Source: Actinoplanes nipponensis
GTDB lineage: Bacteria > Actinomycetota > Actinomycetes > Mycobacteriales > Micromonosporaceae
Assembly (NCBI RefSeq): GCF_016862275.1
Contig: NZ_BOMQ01000070.1
Span: 36,810-100,809, forward strand
Reading direction: 5' to 3'
Length of the DNA stretch: 64,000 nt
Part shown: in pieces, positions 25,998 through 33,493 of the stretch
How positions within the stretch are numbered: the stretch's first letter is position 1
How the letters are laid out: each line of letters starts with the position of its first letter
Program-made: the position numbers and the translations under genes
Notes under the pieces: model-generated
Told to the model about the DNA's origin: nothing
Seen by the model: the letters and a program-made list of their open reading frames with translations, nothing else
Database searches by the model: none

Positions 25998-27016
25998 GGT
26001 GCGCCGGTCCCGATGGACAAGGCGTGAGGTGTGGCGCGCAGCCGTTCGTGGGCGCCGCCGTAGGCGGCGACGCCGTGCAGGAGTCGCTTGGGCAGGGCAG
26101 CGAGCATGGTGTAGTTCGGATCCACGACGTTGCCGACCGGCGCGGTGCCGGCCTGCGCGACGAGTTGGTAGGCGTCGAGGTCGTCCAGGCCGGTCAGCTC
26201 GCCGGTCCAGCCGACCAGGTCGTGCTGGCTGATCCGGAACGCGTCCTCCAGCGGCCGGGCACACCCGATACTCATGATCGCGGTATCGGACTCGATCCGG
26301 GGCCACAGGGTCGGCAGGCCCTTGATGACCTCGACGGCGATGGTGGTGTGCATGGCGACTTCGACCGCGACCCCGCTCGCCTCGCCTTGGCCCTGGCGGG
26401 CGTGGCCGTCGCCGAGGCCGAGCATCGCGCCGTGCACGTTGACCCCGAGGTACAGCGTGGTGCCGGCCCGCAGCTCCGGGGTGTCCATGTTCCCGCCGTA
26501 GGAGTCGCAGGTGATGCTGCTGCGGGCTTCGAACCCGGCCGGGGCGACACCGACGGTGCCGTGCATCGGGTCCAGGGGCAGCTCCGCGGTGTAGTCGGAG
26601 TTACGGGCGCGGTAGCGCACCACACCGGCCTTGACGTCGATGTCGTACAGCCAGACCCGCTCCTCCAACGGCGGCTGCAAGCTCGCCGTGCGGGAGGTCG
26701 AGGTCAGCGCCCCGAAGTGCAGGAACGTGCTGGACACGCCAATGGTGCGGGCCGGGACGATGGACAGGAAGTGCACCGCGAGGGTGTCGCCGGGCTCGGC
26801 GTCGTCGATGAAGAACGGCCCGGTGACCGGGTTCAGGTACGGCATGGTGCACACCTGCGACGGCAGATCGTCTACGGTTTTGACCGCGCCGCCGAAGCAG
26901 TCCTCGGTGTAGGTGGACAGCACGTCACCGGAGCGCAGGTGCGCCAACGGCATCTTGCCGCCGAACGTGTAGCCGTAGTCCTTCTCGGTCGGCATGAACG
27001 TGTGCTGCTCGCCCAT
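25994..27016 (-). CDS. Acetamidase/formamidase family protein
   Basis: A 340-residue FmdA/AmdA-type amidase. Characteristic stretches are DDAEPGDTLAVHFLSI, SYGGNMDTPELRAGTTLYL, GVNVHGAMLGLGDGHARQGQ (the metal/active-site region, G-D-G-H) and EVAMHTTIAVEV. The family hydrolyses short amides such as formamide and acetamide to ammonia and the acid. It starts 3 nt after the permease stop, so the permease probably imports its substrate or a related amine or amino acid. Confidence 0.92.
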   Translation of the reverse strand: MGEQHTFMPTEKDYGYTFGGKMPLAHLRSGDVLSTYTEDCFGGAVKTVDDLPSQVCTMPYLNPVTGPFFIDDAEPGDTLAVHFLSIVPARTIGVSSTFLHFGALTSTSRTASLQPPLEERVWLYDIDVKAGVVRYRARNSDYTAELPLDPMHGTVGVAPAGFEARSSITCDSYGGNMDTPELRAGTTLYLGVNVHGAMLGLGDGHARQGQGEASGVAVEVAMHTTIAVEVIKGLPTLWPRIESDTAIMSIGCARPLEDAFRISQHDLVGWTGELTGLDDLDAYQLVAQAGTAPVGNVVDPNYTMLAALPKRLLHGVAAYGGAHERLRATPHALSIGTGAP

Positions 27017-27019
27017 GGC

Positions 27020-28450
27020 TCAGACCCCCTCGCGCACGGGAGTGCCGGTGTGCTGCGCGGGCGTGAGCCCGGACAGCTCCGGTCGCCGGCCCGCGACGTA
27101 CAGGCCGATCAGCACCAGAAGGCCCAGCCCGATCCACACGAAGCCGAGCCGTTGCGCGGCGACGTTGGCGTTCCACACCACGAACCCGAGGATCGTGCCG
27201 CCGATCAGTGGCATCACTCCGTGCGCGAACCACCTCCTGCTTCGCTGGCGGCCGAGGTGGTAGACGATCACGGACAGGTGCAGCAGCAGGAACGCGGTCA
27301 GCGCCCCGAAGTTGACCAGGCTGGACAGCAACGAGATCCCGTCGTCGCGCACGTTCATCCACAGACCGAGGCCGAGGGACACGGCGGCGACGAGCAGGAT
27401 CGCGTTAATCGGTACGTTGCGTTTGCGGGACACCTTCGCCAGGAAGCCCGGGAGTTGCTTGTCGCGGGCCATCGCGTACAACAGCCGCGAGATCGCCACC
27501 TGCGCGACCATCGAGTCCGGCAACCCCCAGGCGATAGCGGTCGCGAACGCGCACAGCGTGCCCAGCCACGGCCCCGCCGCCACCGCTATGGCCGTGTAGA
27601 AAGCCGTACCGTCCGGATCACCGCCCGCGATCAGTGCCTGCGGGTCCGGGGTCAGGATGGCCGCCAGCCAAGTCTGCGCGATGAACAGCAGACCCGTGAC
27701 CAGCAGCGCCCCGGCCATCGCCCGGCCGATCACCCGCGAGCCGCCCTTCGCCTCTTCGGCGAGCATCGCGATGCCGTCGAAGCCCAGGAAACTGAGGACG
27801 GCGACGGAGGTCCCTGCGAGGACCAGTGCCACGCCGAAGGTGCTCGGGTTGTACAGCGGCTCCCAGGTCCACCGGCCTATGCCGGTGGCGATGGCCCACG
27901 CGCCGATGCCGAGGACGATGAACAGCACGGCCAGCTCGCCGACCAGCATGATCCAGGTGAACTTAGCGGTGACCTTGATGCCGCGTGTGTTGATGGCGGT
28001 GTTCGCCGCGACGAACGCGACCAGCCATCCCCACACCGGGACCGCCGACAGGATCGGGATCGCCGCGAGGCTGGCGTGCAAGGCGACTGAGGCCACCAGG
28101 TAGAGCAGCGACGGCACGAGGACGTAGTCGAGCATGATTGCCCACCCGGCGATGAACCCGACCGGTGCGCCGATGCCCCTACCGACGTAGTTGTAGACCG
28201 ACCCCGAGAACGGGAACGGCTTGACCATCTGCGAGTACGAGAACGCGGTGAAGATCAGCGCGACCACGCCGATCGCGTACGCCGTGACCACCATGCCGCC
28301 GGACGCGGAGAACACCGCACCGAAGATCGCCATCGGGGCGATCGGCACCATGAAGATCAACCCGTAGGCGAGCAGGTCACGGAACCGCAGCGCCCGCCGG
28401 AGCTCCTGCTGATAACCGAACCGTTGCAACTCTTCGACCGGATACGACAC
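27020..28450 (-). CDS. APC family amino acid/amine permease
   Basis: A 476-residue transporter with about 12 hydrophobic helices. The first helix region DLLAYGLIFMVPIAPMAIFG, the unwound FPFSGSVYNYVGRGIG segment and FLGFDGIAMLAEEAKGGSRV are typical of APC permeases. The GTG at 28450 has AAGGGA 8 nt upstream. It heads the chain permease - amidase - GPP34 - small protein - methyltransferase. Substrate class (amino acid, amine or amide) is inferred from the neighbouring amidase. Confidence 0.92.
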   Translation of the reverse strand: MSYPVEELQRFGYQQELRRALRFRDLLAYGLIFMVPIAPMAIFGAVFSASGGMVVTAYAIGVVALIFTAFSYSQMVKPFPFSGSVYNYVGRGIGAPVGFIAGWAIMLDYVLVPSLLYLVASVALHASLAAIPILSAVPVWGWLVAFVAANTAINTRGIKVTAKFTWIMLVGELAVLFIVLGIGAWAIATGIGRWTWEPLYNPSTFGVALVLAGTSVAVLSFLGFDGIAMLAEEAKGGSRVIGRAMAGALLVTGLLFIAQTWLAAILTPDPQALIAGGDPDGTAFYTAIAVAAGPWLGTLCAFATAIAWGLPDSMVAQVAISRLLYAMARDKQLPGFLAKVSRKRNVPINAILLVAAVSLGLGLWMNVRDDGISLLSSLVNFGALTAFLLLHLSVIVYHLGRQRSRRWFAHGVMPLIGGTILGFVVWNANVAAQRLGFVWIGLGLLVLIGLYVAGRRPELSGLTPAQHTGTPVREGV

Positions 28451-28479
28451 CGGGAAATCCCTTCACTGGCATTCGAGGG

Positions 28480-28545
28480 GTGGAGACTCCACAGGCCCTG
28501 GGGCGGACCTGCGGAGAGTCAGGGGGAAGGCGACCTGGCGCCAGG
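28480..28545 (-). promoter_or_regulatory. Palindromes upstream of the permease operon
   Basis: GTGGAG-A-CTCCAC (28480-28492) lies 30 bp before the permease GTG, and CCTGGCGCCAGG (28534-28545) lies further upstream, between the permease and the zinc-binding gene. The first is placed like a repressor site near a promoter; the second could be an operator or part of a terminator. Symmetry is the only evidence. Confidence 0.35.
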
Positions 28546-28608
28546 CTTGCCGGGTGAAGCCGCGCTACCCGCCGCCGCGCCCTGCCCAGCAGCGGCGACG
28601 GGCGCGGC

Positions 28609-28932
28609 CTATGCGCGCGGGACGAACCGCACGTCGTCGACCGTCCCGCCGACGTCGATCCGGGAGTACAGACGGGCCAGCACCTCGGCCGGAGGATCGG
28701 GCCAAGGGCCGGCGGTCAACGTCGGATCGCGCCTGGCCGCGTCGGCGTACACGCAGCGCTCGATGGTGTCCGCATCGATCGGGCGCAGCCGGCAGCCGCA
28801 CACGGCCATGTACTCACGTTTCGACTCGGGCGAGCCCCATCGGCAGAACGGTGCCCCGCACCGGCAGAACAACCGGCCACACAGCGGATACGGGTTGATC
28901 AGGCGGGCCAGGTTGACGAGTTCGCTGTGCAC
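28609..28932 (-). CDS. Cys-rich zinc-binding-like protein
   Basis: A 107-residue protein from GTG 28932, preceded by AAGGA. Cys-rich motifs LCGRLFCRCGAPFCRWGS and MAVCGCRLRPI suggest a small zinc ribbon. The C-terminus is VDDVRFVPRA. The same frame stays open to a stronger start at 29451, so this may be the C-terminal half of a larger protein. Function unknown; possibly a partner of the divergent DUF5753 regulator. Confidence 0.5.
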   Translation of the reverse strand: MHSELVNLARLINPYPLCGRLFCRCGAPFCRWGSPESKREYMAVCGCRLRPIDADTIERCVYADAARRDPTLTAGPWPDPPAEVLARLYSRIDVGGTVDDVRFVPRA

Positions 28933-29451
28933 GGAGGGTTCCTTCGCCGCCGATGCGCGTGGGCGCGGGGTCGCCGTCCGAGCCGCGCAGCCGTGCGGTT
29001 GGTCGCGCCGTGACCCGCCGGACGGCCGGGTCCGGTCACGACCCTCGGGCGACGGTCGTGACCGGACGTCTCGGCCGGTTGTCACCCGCGCGGGTGACTG
29101 ACGGCCGCCAGGAGTACCGAGCTGCTGACGTCGCCGACTGGGGCCGCCGCAGCGGGTGGGCACGCCGACATCGGCCGGGTCGACTCCGGCCGCCGTGATG
29201 ACCGCCGCCGCGTGAGCCCGCGACCGGCAGGTCCGGCCCTGGCAGGACCGGCACCGGCCAGCAGCATCGCGCTGGTGCGACCGGTAGACCTGCACCGCCA
29301 TGCCGAACATGGACGAGGACGGCAGGCCGCGAACGACGGCGTCGACGTGCGGCGCGACCGGGCTGCCGACCGCCACCGTGGACGACACCACACAAGGCAC
29401 GGCCGACTCCTCACGGCGTACGGTCGGTTCCGGTGACCCGTTGGCGCTCAT
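28609..29451 (-). CDS. Longer alternative: 280-residue Cys-rich protein
   Basis: The frame of the Cys-rich protein continues upstream without a stop to ATG 29451, which has an excellent ribosome site (GAGGAGG, 5-nt spacing). The N-terminal part includes a second Cys cluster (AGRCRSCQGRTCRSRAH) followed by AAAVITAAGVDPADVG. The middle (about residues 105-170) is Arg/Pro/Gly low-complexity and coincides with two strong DNA hairpins, which is odd for coding sequence. Either two genes have fused in frame, or the first gene once ended before the hairpins. Confidence 0.4.
   Translation of the reverse strand: MSANGSPEPTVRREESAVPCVVSSTVAVGSPVAPHVDAVVRGLPSSSMFGMAVQVYRSHQRDAAGRCRSCQGRTCRSRAHAAAVITAAGVDPADVGVPTRCGGPSRRRQQLGTPGGRQSPARVTTGRDVRSRPSPEGRDRTRPSGGSRRDQPHGCAARTATPRPRASAAKEPSVHSELVNLARLINPYPLCGRLFCRCGAPFCRWGSPESKREYMAVCGCRLRPIDADTIERCVYADAARRDPTLTAGPWPDPPAEVLARLYSRIDVGGTVDDVRFVPRA
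29030..29098. repeat. Two adjacent perfect hairpins inside the Cys-rich gene
   Basis: A 14-bp perfect stem (29030-29043 with 29054-29067, loop of 10 nt) is followed by an 18-bp perfect palindrome GTCACCCGCGCGGGTGAC (29081-29098). They fall exactly where the encoded protein becomes low-complexity. They could be a terminator between two former genes, or a protein-binding site. Confidence 0.6.
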
Positions 29452-29778
29452 CACGTCCTCCTCGGCAACGGTCGGATCATGTTCGCCCCGGTGGTGCGGC
29501 TGTCGGGACGACCGCTTGGCGGGCTGCCACATCGATGTGTCGCTTGTGGTGTGCCTACGATCACTGACAGTCCGCAGGCGCGGAACCCCGAATTACCAGG
29601 AGAGTTAGTAGGAGAGTTAGCAGGAGACGTGCCGTTGACCTGCGGTTTCTTCACGCCTGGAGGCGGCTGCGAGGGTCTCGGCGCCGAAATCCGGGGTTAC
29701 GCTCTGGCCGCACCGGACAGTCCTACGCGGTCGGACAGTCACGGTGGACTCGCTTCTGTCCATGCCGGAGGTTCGTTG
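29452..29778 (+). promoter_or_regulatory. Divergent promoter region with 12-bp tandem repeats
   Basis: This 327-bp gap separates the Cys-rich gene from the DUF5753 regulator. At 29597-29627 a 12-bp unit (C/T)AGGAGAGTTAG is repeated 2.6 times in tandem. Further downstream the octamer GGACAGTC occurs twice. These are candidate operator iterons for the adjacent regulator. No gene is seen. Confidence 0.45.
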
Positions 29779-30660
29779 ATGATCAGCCCCTACGTGCGAC
29801 GCCATCGGCTGGCGACCGAGCTGATCCGCCTCCGCGAGGAGCACGGCTACTCCACCCAGCGACTCGCCACGGCCGTCGGCATTCCCCGCCAGCGGATCAG
29901 CCAACTACAGAACGGGCACGTGCGCCCGAACGACGCCGAGATCATGCGCATCCTCAACGTCCTCAAGGTCGGCGACCGCCGCTGGCAGCAGATCACCACC
30001 ATCGCCCGCGAGGCCGCCGAACGCGGCTGGTGGGAGAAGTTCCGCGACGAGATGGGCCCAAGCCAAGCCCTGTACGCCGACCTGGAAGCCGGCGCCCGCG
30101 CCATCGCCGAATACCAGACCTTGCTGCCCGGCCTGCTTCAGATACCCGCGTTCACCGAGGTCCGGATGCGCGTCAACCGCGGCCCCCGCTCCGAGGACTT
30201 CGATCCGACCCGGGCGCTGGAGGCCCGCCAGATCCGCCAACGCATCCTCCACCGTGACGGTGGACCCAGCTACGAGGTCATCATCGACGAACTGGCCGTA
30301 CGCCGGCATGCCGCACCACCGGATGTCGTCCGCGCCCAGCTCGACCACCTCGTGCAGATCGGACGGGAACGCAAGAAGAAGATCACCATCCGCGTCCTGC
30401 CGATCTCAGTAACAGTGCCGGGATACGTCGTTCCTGGATCACCGTTCTTCACCTACCGGTACCCCGACCCCGGCGATCCCGTCGTCGTCGCCGTCGAAAT
30501 GGCCCGCCGCGACCTGGTCCTCACCGATCCGGCCGAGACCAACGGGTACCTGGACCAGTACCGGCGCCTGCAACAGGCGGCGCTCACCCACGACGAAAGC
30601 CTCGACTTCCTCGCCACCGTGGCTGAGGAACTACCCGCCTACACAGGGAGCCGACGATGA
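29779..30660 (+). CDS. XRE-family regulator with DUF5753 domain
   Basis: A 293-residue regulator. The ATG at 29779 follows GGAGG with 8-nt spacing. An N-terminal Cro/CI-type helix-turn-helix (about 8-60; EHGYSTQRLATAVGIPRQRI) is followed by the DUF5753 domain: GARAIAEYQTLLPGLLQIPA, then ARQIRQRILHRDGGPSYEVI, and ending EELPAYTGSRR. Such proteins almost always accompany a DUF397 protein and control development or secondary metabolism in actinomycetes. Its stop overlaps the DUF397 start. Confidence 0.93.
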   Translation: MISPYVRRHRLATELIRLREEHGYSTQRLATAVGIPRQRISQLQNGHVRPNDAEIMRILNVLKVGDRRWQQITTIAREAAERGWWEKFRDEMGPSQALYADLEAGARAIAEYQTLLPGLLQIPAFTEVRMRVNRGPRSEDFDPTRALEARQIRQRILHRDGGPSYEVIIDELAVRRHAAPPDVVRAQLDHLVQIGRERKKKITIRVLPISVTVPGYVVPGSPFFTYRYPDPGDPVVVAVEMARRDLVLTDPAETNGYLDQYRRLQQAALTHDESLDFLATVAEELPAYTGSRR

Positions 30661-30878
30661 CATCGAGCAAATTCACCAACTGGCGCAAGACCGTCCGCAG
30701 CGATCAAGGCAACTGCGTCGAGGTCGCCTTCGCCGCCGACGGAAACGTTGGAGTCCGCGACAGCAAGAACCCAACCGGCGCAGTTCTGGAGTTCGGCCCC
30801 GGCGAATGGGACGCCTTCATCGCAGGCGCCCAAGCCGGGGAGTTCGACCGCAGTTCCGCTCACAACCACGATGTGTAG
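30657..30878 (+). CDS. DUF397 domain protein
   Basis: A 73-residue protein. The pattern NWRKTVRSDQGNCVEVAFA, VRDSKNPTGAVLEF, EWDAFIAGAQAGEFD is diagnostic of DUF397. The ATG overlaps the regulator stop (ATGA). DUF397 proteins are paired with DUF5753/XRE regulators and are thought to modulate them. Confidence 0.95.
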   Translation: MTSSKFTNWRKTVRSDQGNCVEVAFAADGNVGVRDSKNPTGAVLEFGPGEWDAFIAGAQAGEFDRSSAHNHDV

Positions 30879-31141
30879 CCAGCAGGTCGAGTTGCACGAC
30901 GTCCCGCTACTGCGTTTCGACAACGCCGGAGACTAGGACCGGCGGGGTATCAGATGTTGGGGCTGGTCACGGCGGAGCGGGTGTCGCCGCCTGGGATCCG
31001 GTCCGCCCAGAGGGCGCGATCCCGTCTCGCAGGGGTGGCAATTCGATCGCGAGATCAGCTTCAGCAGGCGACCAGCCTGCCACAGCGGACGGTGGCACAC
31101 TCGCCTCGGCACGCTGCCGTTCACCGCAGGGGGTAGGTGGC
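30879..31141. other. Intergenic region without a gene
   Basis: About 260 bp between the DUF397 gene and the next regulator's leader. Open frames exist on both strands, but none has a ribosome site or known fold. It presumably holds the promoter of the following regulator. Confidence 0.5.
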
Positions 31142-31213
31142 TTGAGCACCATCGCTGGCCCTGCCATCCTGGGACAACCGACGAGGAGGTGTGCCGCCCG
31201 TGGGCGAACTTGA
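31142..31213 (+). promoter_or_regulatory. Conserved leader ORF, copy A
   Basis: A TTG at 31142, preceded by AGGGGG at 9-nt spacing, opens a short frame encoding (M)STIAGPAILGQPTRRCAARG that overlaps the regulator start in a different frame. Nearly the same leader precedes the paralogous regulator at 33494 (see copy B). The encoded STI(A/G)xPAIL is conserved. Confidence 0.5.
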
Positions 31214-32570
31214 TCAGCCGAATGCCAAGCAGACGGCTCACTCGATCCGACATGGCGATCAGACGATCGGCAGAATCAAGCCACGGCCGAACACACTGCT
31301 GGCCCACGCACGCCGCGCACGCAAGTCGCCGTCAGGATCTGGACGCCCGATGTCGCGGCAGGAACTCGCCGACGCGGTAAACGCCTACTTGTGGGCCACC
31401 TATAAGGTCACGAGCAACTGGGACGAGACCGACATCGGCCGTCTCGAACGCGGTGAGAACCGGTGGCCCGTCGAGCGGCGCCGGGAAGCCTTCCGCACCG
31501 TGCTTCACGTACAGACCGACAGCGAGATCGGCTTCTACATCGATCGGGCGTCGGCCGCCACGTCCCAAGCCGCACCTACGGCATCTGACAGCACAATCAG
31601 CGATATCGACCTGCGGGTTCCCGAGTTGGTCACCGGCCATGTCCTCCACGTCGACAGCGACGCGGGTGGCGACTGGAACAGTTTCTCCGTCGTCACCAGC
31701 ATGCTCGCCCAGCAACGGCAAGCGGTCCCACCAGCAGCTTTGCTGAGCCTGGTGGAGGCGCACCGGGAATGCCTGCTGACACTGTTCCGCAAAGCGGAGA
31801 AGGATCCAATCAGAGTCGACATCGGCGTGATGCTCGGCGAGGCATCCATCGTCGCCAGCCGGCTGTGGAGCGCGCAAGGCAACCGCTCCATGGCCCTGGC
31901 CCATTGCGCCTATGCTCGCAGCCTTGCCGATCGACTCGGCAGCATCCGGCTTGGTGCCACCGCACGGATCTTTGAAAGCAACCTGCATTCAGGGGCCTCT
32001 ACGCTGATCCAAGCCGACGGCGACATCATGACCGGGCTGCGGCTGCTCGACGAGGCCGCCACTGCGGCTGACCACCTCACCGCTGCAGCGCAGGCCAGGA
32101 TCGCCGCTGAGCAGGCCCAAGCGTATGCGGCCCTGGGTTTGCGTAACGAGACCGATGACGCCCTCGTGCGGGCACGGCAGGCCGCCTCCGGCATCACCGC
32201 GCAGGACCGCACCGGCCTGTTCAGTGACTGGAACCCCACACGCGTGGATGTGTACGAAGGCACCTGCCACCTGCTACTCAAGGAACCCACACGCGCCGTC
32301 ACCCACCTGGAACAAGCCGCCGCCGCCCTGAAAAACGACCAGAGCAACACCAACGTGGCGCTCGCCGCCCGTGTCGACCTCGCCAGCGCCTACGCGCTCA
32401 CCGGCCACCTCGACGCGGCCTGCGTCACCCTCGGGGAAACCTACGAGCGCCTGCGGCAGATCGGAAACCTCCGCGGCATCTCACGCGCCCGGCGTGCCCG
32501 AGAAGGACTGAACCGCTGGAACAGCGAGCCGATCGTGCAGGAGCTGGACCGCCGCATGGCTGCGGCCTGA
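31200..32570 (+). CDS. XRE-type regulator with helical-repeat sensor, paralog A
   Basis: A 456-residue regulator. I chose the GTG at 31200 (GAGGAGG 10 nt upstream) because it matches the ATG of paralog B. The N-terminal module (about 30-110) includes SGRPMSRQELADAVNAYLW and DIGRLERGENRWPVERRREAF, a recognised actinomycete HTH arrangement. The rest is TPR-like helices (RIAAEQAQAYAALGLRNETD, HLEQAAAALKNDQSN, ASAYALTGHLDAACVTLG). Such proteins resemble peptide- or ligand-sensing regulators. The target genes are unknown. Confidence 0.85.
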   Translation: MGELDQPNAKQTAHSIRHGDQTIGRIKPRPNTLLAHARRARKSPSGSGRPMSRQELADAVNAYLWATYKVTSNWDETDIGRLERGENRWPVERRREAFRTVLHVQTDSEIGFYIDRASAATSQAAPTASDSTISDIDLRVPELVTGHVLHVDSDAGGDWNSFSVVTSMLAQQRQAVPPAALLSLVEAHRECLLTLFRKAEKDPIRVDIGVMLGEASIVASRLWSAQGNRSMALAHCAYARSLADRLGSIRLGATARIFESNLHSGASTLIQADGDIMTGLRLLDEAATAADHLTAAAQARIAAEQAQAYAALGLRNETDDALVRARQAASGITAQDRTGLFSDWNPTRVDVYEGTCHLLLKEPTRAVTHLEQAAAALKNDQSNTNVALAARVDLASAYALTGHLDAACVTLGETYERLRQIGNLRGISRARRAREGLNRWNSEPIVQELDRRMAAA

Positions 32571-32589
32571 CAGGACCCGACCGCCGGGG

Positions 32590-33306
32590 TCAGCCTTCCC
32601 GGACCAGCGAGGTGATCGTCGCGACGACCAGCTCGGGGTCGAGGTGGTCAAGCACCGCGTCCGGGTCATGGCTGGCCAGTTCCTCCCGGCTTTCCCTATG
32701 AGCGACCACCACCACCCGAAACCCCGCATACCTAGCGCACGCAATGTCGTTCGGGGCGTCACCCACCACCACCGTCCGCTCCGGCGCCAACTCGACCCCG
32801 AACTTGTCCCGGTACCGTCGCGCCACCACAGCGGCAAGCTGGAACCGGTCCCGATGATCCGACCCGTAGGCCCCTATCTGAAGGTCCAGCTCGTCCCGCA
32901 CGTTCAGCGAAGCGACCTTGACCTCGGCCGCAGCCCGCAGATTCCCGGTCAGAACCGTCTGCACGAACCCCCGCCGGTGCAGCTCGGCGATGCTCTCGGC
33001 CACACCCGGGTACGCCGGTTGCACCCGGGCCAACTCGTCGCGGCCCGCCTGCATGACCGCAGCCAAAACGGTGCTGAAGCGCGCGAGGCCAGCCTCGGCA
33101 TCCGCCGGCGCGATACCAGAGGCGACCGCCGTGTCAACCACGATCGACTCGTCCGTGTAACCGTGAACCTTGGTCTTTGGGAAGACCACGGACGACTCCC
33201 CAACCCCATAAGTCTGGGCAACCGACCGGCGTAACCAGCGAAGATCCGCAGGGATCAAGGTGCCGTCCACGTCCCATACCACAACACCCGCATCCCGATG
33301 ATCCAC
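32590..33306 (-). CDS. HAD family hydrolase (phosphatase-like)
   Basis: About 238 residues from GTG 33306. HAD motif I is VVVWDVDGTLIPAD (nucleophile and acid Asp), motif II region VQTVLTGN, and motif IV VVVGDAPNDIACARYAG. A cap domain of about 80 residues (LARFSTVLAAVMQAGRDELA) lies between motifs I and II. The start is uncertain: an ATG at 33402 would add 32 poorly conserved residues and lacks a good ribosome site. It is convergent with paralog A (19 bp between stops) and lies between the two paralogous regulators. Substrate unknown. Confidence 0.85.
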   Translation of the reverse strand: MDHRDAGVVVWDVDGTLIPADLRWLRRSVAQTYGVGESSVVFPKTKVHGYTDESIVVDTAVASGIAPADAEAGLARFSTVLAAVMQAGRDELARVQPAYPGVAESIAELHRRGFVQTVLTGNLRAAAEVKVASLNVRDELDLQIGAYGSDHRDRFQLAAVVARRYRDKFGVELAPERTVVVGDAPNDIACARYAGFRVVVVAHRESREELASHDPDAVLDHLDPELVVATITSLVREG

Positions 33307-33436
33307 CAAGACATCGTCGCACAGCAGACATGAACAGGCGCTCTCACACAGTGATCCCAGCGCCGAGTGGACACCGTTCGCCGGCCATCCAGATGAGCCC
33401 ATTCGAAGAGCAATCTGGGGCGCAAGGGGATGATGC

Positions 33437-33493
33437 TTGAGCACTATCGGTAACCCTGCCATCCTGGACAACCGGCGAGGAGGTGTGCCGCCC
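33437..33493 (+). promoter_or_regulatory. Conserved leader, copy B (in frame with the regulator)
   Basis: TTG at 33437, preceded by AAGGGG at 8-nt spacing, starts (M)STIGNPAILDNRRGGVPP and runs in frame into the regulator's ATG at 33494. Relative to copy A it is one base shorter, which changes the frame relation. The nucleotide match between the two leaders is about 85% over 57 bp, higher than expected for unconstrained upstream DNA. Confidence 0.5.

Noticed and set aside
25952..28090. A 712-residue plus-strand open frame
   Set aside because: Its composition (Arg/Gln/Asp/His-rich, no hydrophobic core) is that of an antisense shadow; the minus strand encodes an amidase and a permease with obvious family motifs.
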